A DNA stretch of 16,876 nucleotides from Desulfobacterales bacterium (lineage in GTDB: Bacteria > Desulfobacterota > DSM-4660 > Desulfatiglandales > JALVZP01): NCBI GenBank assembly GCA_027064285.1, contig JAMOPX010000079.1, positions 1 to 16,876 on the forward strand, given 5' to 3'. Below, one piece after another: positions 16,255 to 16,876 of this stretch. A program made the translations under genes and the position numbers. Positions within the stretch are counted from its first letter, which is position 1. Each line of letters begins with the position of its first letter. The notes beneath the pieces were generated by a model. It was not told the origin of the DNA. It saw nothing but the letters and a program-made list of their open reading frames with translations, and ran no database searches.

Positions 16255-16302
16255 CTTTATAGTATTCCGCAAAATATCAAATTTTGCGGAATACTATAAA
16301 GT
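16254..16302. repeat. Palindromic repeat copy C, perfect 22-bp stem
   Basis: A perfect inverted repeat: left arm 16254-16275 (ending TATAGTATTCCGCAAAAT), loop ATCAA, right arm 16281-16302. It begins at the last base of the PilZ stop codon. No T run follows. It is the best preserved member of the family and shares its core with copies A and B. Confidence 0.85.
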
Positions 16303-16306
16303 TTGA

Positions 16307-16619
16307 GTTAATCCCAATTTTTGGACATGTTATAAAAAAAGATTTTTTATCGGGACTCTTGAAAAGGTGTTAAGCAAAAAGGAAAGAGTCAGGATGGTTA
16401 AAAATAGGCGTTTTCCAAAAAAGTTTAGTTTGAAGAAGGCGTATGAGCTTTTGAAGGTGAAGGTTAGCAGAAGCACAGTTTACTACAAAGAGAAGGGAGA
16501 AAGCGAAGAGAACCGAAGGCTTATGGAAGATATAGAAGAAATATATGCTCATGATCCAAGTTATAGGTTACAGACGAATGAGAGCTATACTTAAGAGAAG
16601 GATAGAAAAGTCAGTTTAA
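16307..16619 (+). pseudogene. IS3-family transposase (OrfB-type) relic, frameshifted and truncated
   Basis: The frame from 16307 includes FSLKKAYELLKVK and SRSTVYYKEK, the N-terminal helix-turn-helix region of IS3-type OrfB, then RRLMEDIEEIYAHDPSY. Family members continue YGYRRMRAIL here. An extra base at about 16565 shifts the frame, and the +1 frame at 16566 reads GYRRMRAILKRRIEKS before TAA at 16617. The DDE catalytic core (~180 further residues) is absent, so the copy cannot be active. Terminal inverted repeats were not identified. Confidence 0.75.
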
Positions 16620-16647
16620 AATTCTTCTTTAGAAAATTTTTAGTAAA

Positions 16648-16876
16648 ATGGCAATGAAAATCGAATACAAAAACGTTAAGCCATATATAACCAAAGATGG
16701 TTCAATAATAAGAGAGCTGATGCATCCAAATATTCATGGTAATAAAAACCTTAGCTTAGCAGAAGCAATTGTGCCTCCAGGAGTTAGCACCTTTTTGCAT
16801 AAACACAATACTTCTGAAGAAATATACTACATACTTGAAGGAGTGGGCTTAATGACCTTAGGAGATGAAAAATTTA
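16648..16876 (+). CDS. Cupin-domain protein, 5' part
   Basis: The frame from ATG 16648 runs off the window after 76 residues. Cupin motif 1 is complete: Gly45, then His51, His53, Glu58 and Gly65 (HKHNTSEEIYYILEG), giving the metal-binding histidines and glutamate. Small single-domain cupins of this type are often mannose-6-phosphate-isomerase-like or sugar-binding proteins, but the substrate cannot be told from this part. No clear ribosome site is visible. ATG 16654 is an alternative start. Confidence 0.8.
   Translation, partial: MAMKIEYKNVKPYITKDGSIIRELMHPNIHGNKNLSLAEAIVPPGVSTFLHKHNTSEEIYYILEGVGLMTLGDEKF

Noticed and set aside
1..16876. CRISPR arrays, tRNA or rRNA genes
   Set aside because: No regularly spaced direct repeats, cloverleaf-like segments or rRNA motifs were noticed on either strand.

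Overview
The window is AT-rich DNA (Ile often ATA, Arg mostly AGA/AGG) from a Gram-negative, probably strictly anaerobic bacterium. The Gram-negative assignment rests on a TolC-type outer-membrane channel and an arabinose-5-phosphate isomerase for Kdo/LPS synthesis. The anaerobic assignment rests on a selenocysteine formate dehydrogenase and a radical SAM enzyme. A hopanoid-cluster-like gene set fits phyla such as Desulfobacterota or Nitrospirota, but no rRNA or other clade marker is present, so this placement is a guess.

Region 1 (1-5985, + strand) is one tightly packed operon: the 3' end of an HpnL-like flippase-fold membrane protein, a secreted DUF2147 protein, a TolC-like channel, a 906-residue MMPL/RND exporter resembling HpnN, and a radical SAM protein with a Cys-rich C-terminus. 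Stops and starts overlap or lie 8 bases apart. The set looks like a lipid (perhaps hopanoid) modification and export module. No periplasmic adaptor gene is visible.

Region 2 (5977-8770, - strand) is convergent with region 1. It holds an RNase II-family exoribonuclease followed by an overlapping HAD/5'-nucleotidase-like gene. Upstream of the RNase is a small, apparently frame-broken reading frame.

Region 3 (8781-12713, + strand) starts from a recognisable sigma70-like promoter. It holds kdsD/kpsF, a 285-base gap with three hairpins, a short TrmO-like tRNA methyltransferase gene, and recD2 overlapping it.

Region 4 (12770-15529, + strand) is a 919-codon NuoG-like/FdhF formate dehydrogenase alpha subunit. 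It is interrupted by an in-frame UGA at codon 377 that reads as selenocysteine, followed by a textbook bacterial SECIS hairpin with a GGUCU loop. No partner subunit follows.

Region 5 (15528-16876) looks rearranged. It contains an orphan Shine-Dalgarno, a ~45-base palindromic repeat, a short coding relic, a PilZ (c-di-GMP receptor) gene with its own promoter placed for a possibly leaderless mRNA, a second perfect copy of the palindrome, a frameshifted and truncated IS3-type transposase relic, and the start of a cupin gene. The palindrome family (three copies plus one related hairpin) is the main unexplained structure. I saw no tRNA, rRNA or CRISPR array.
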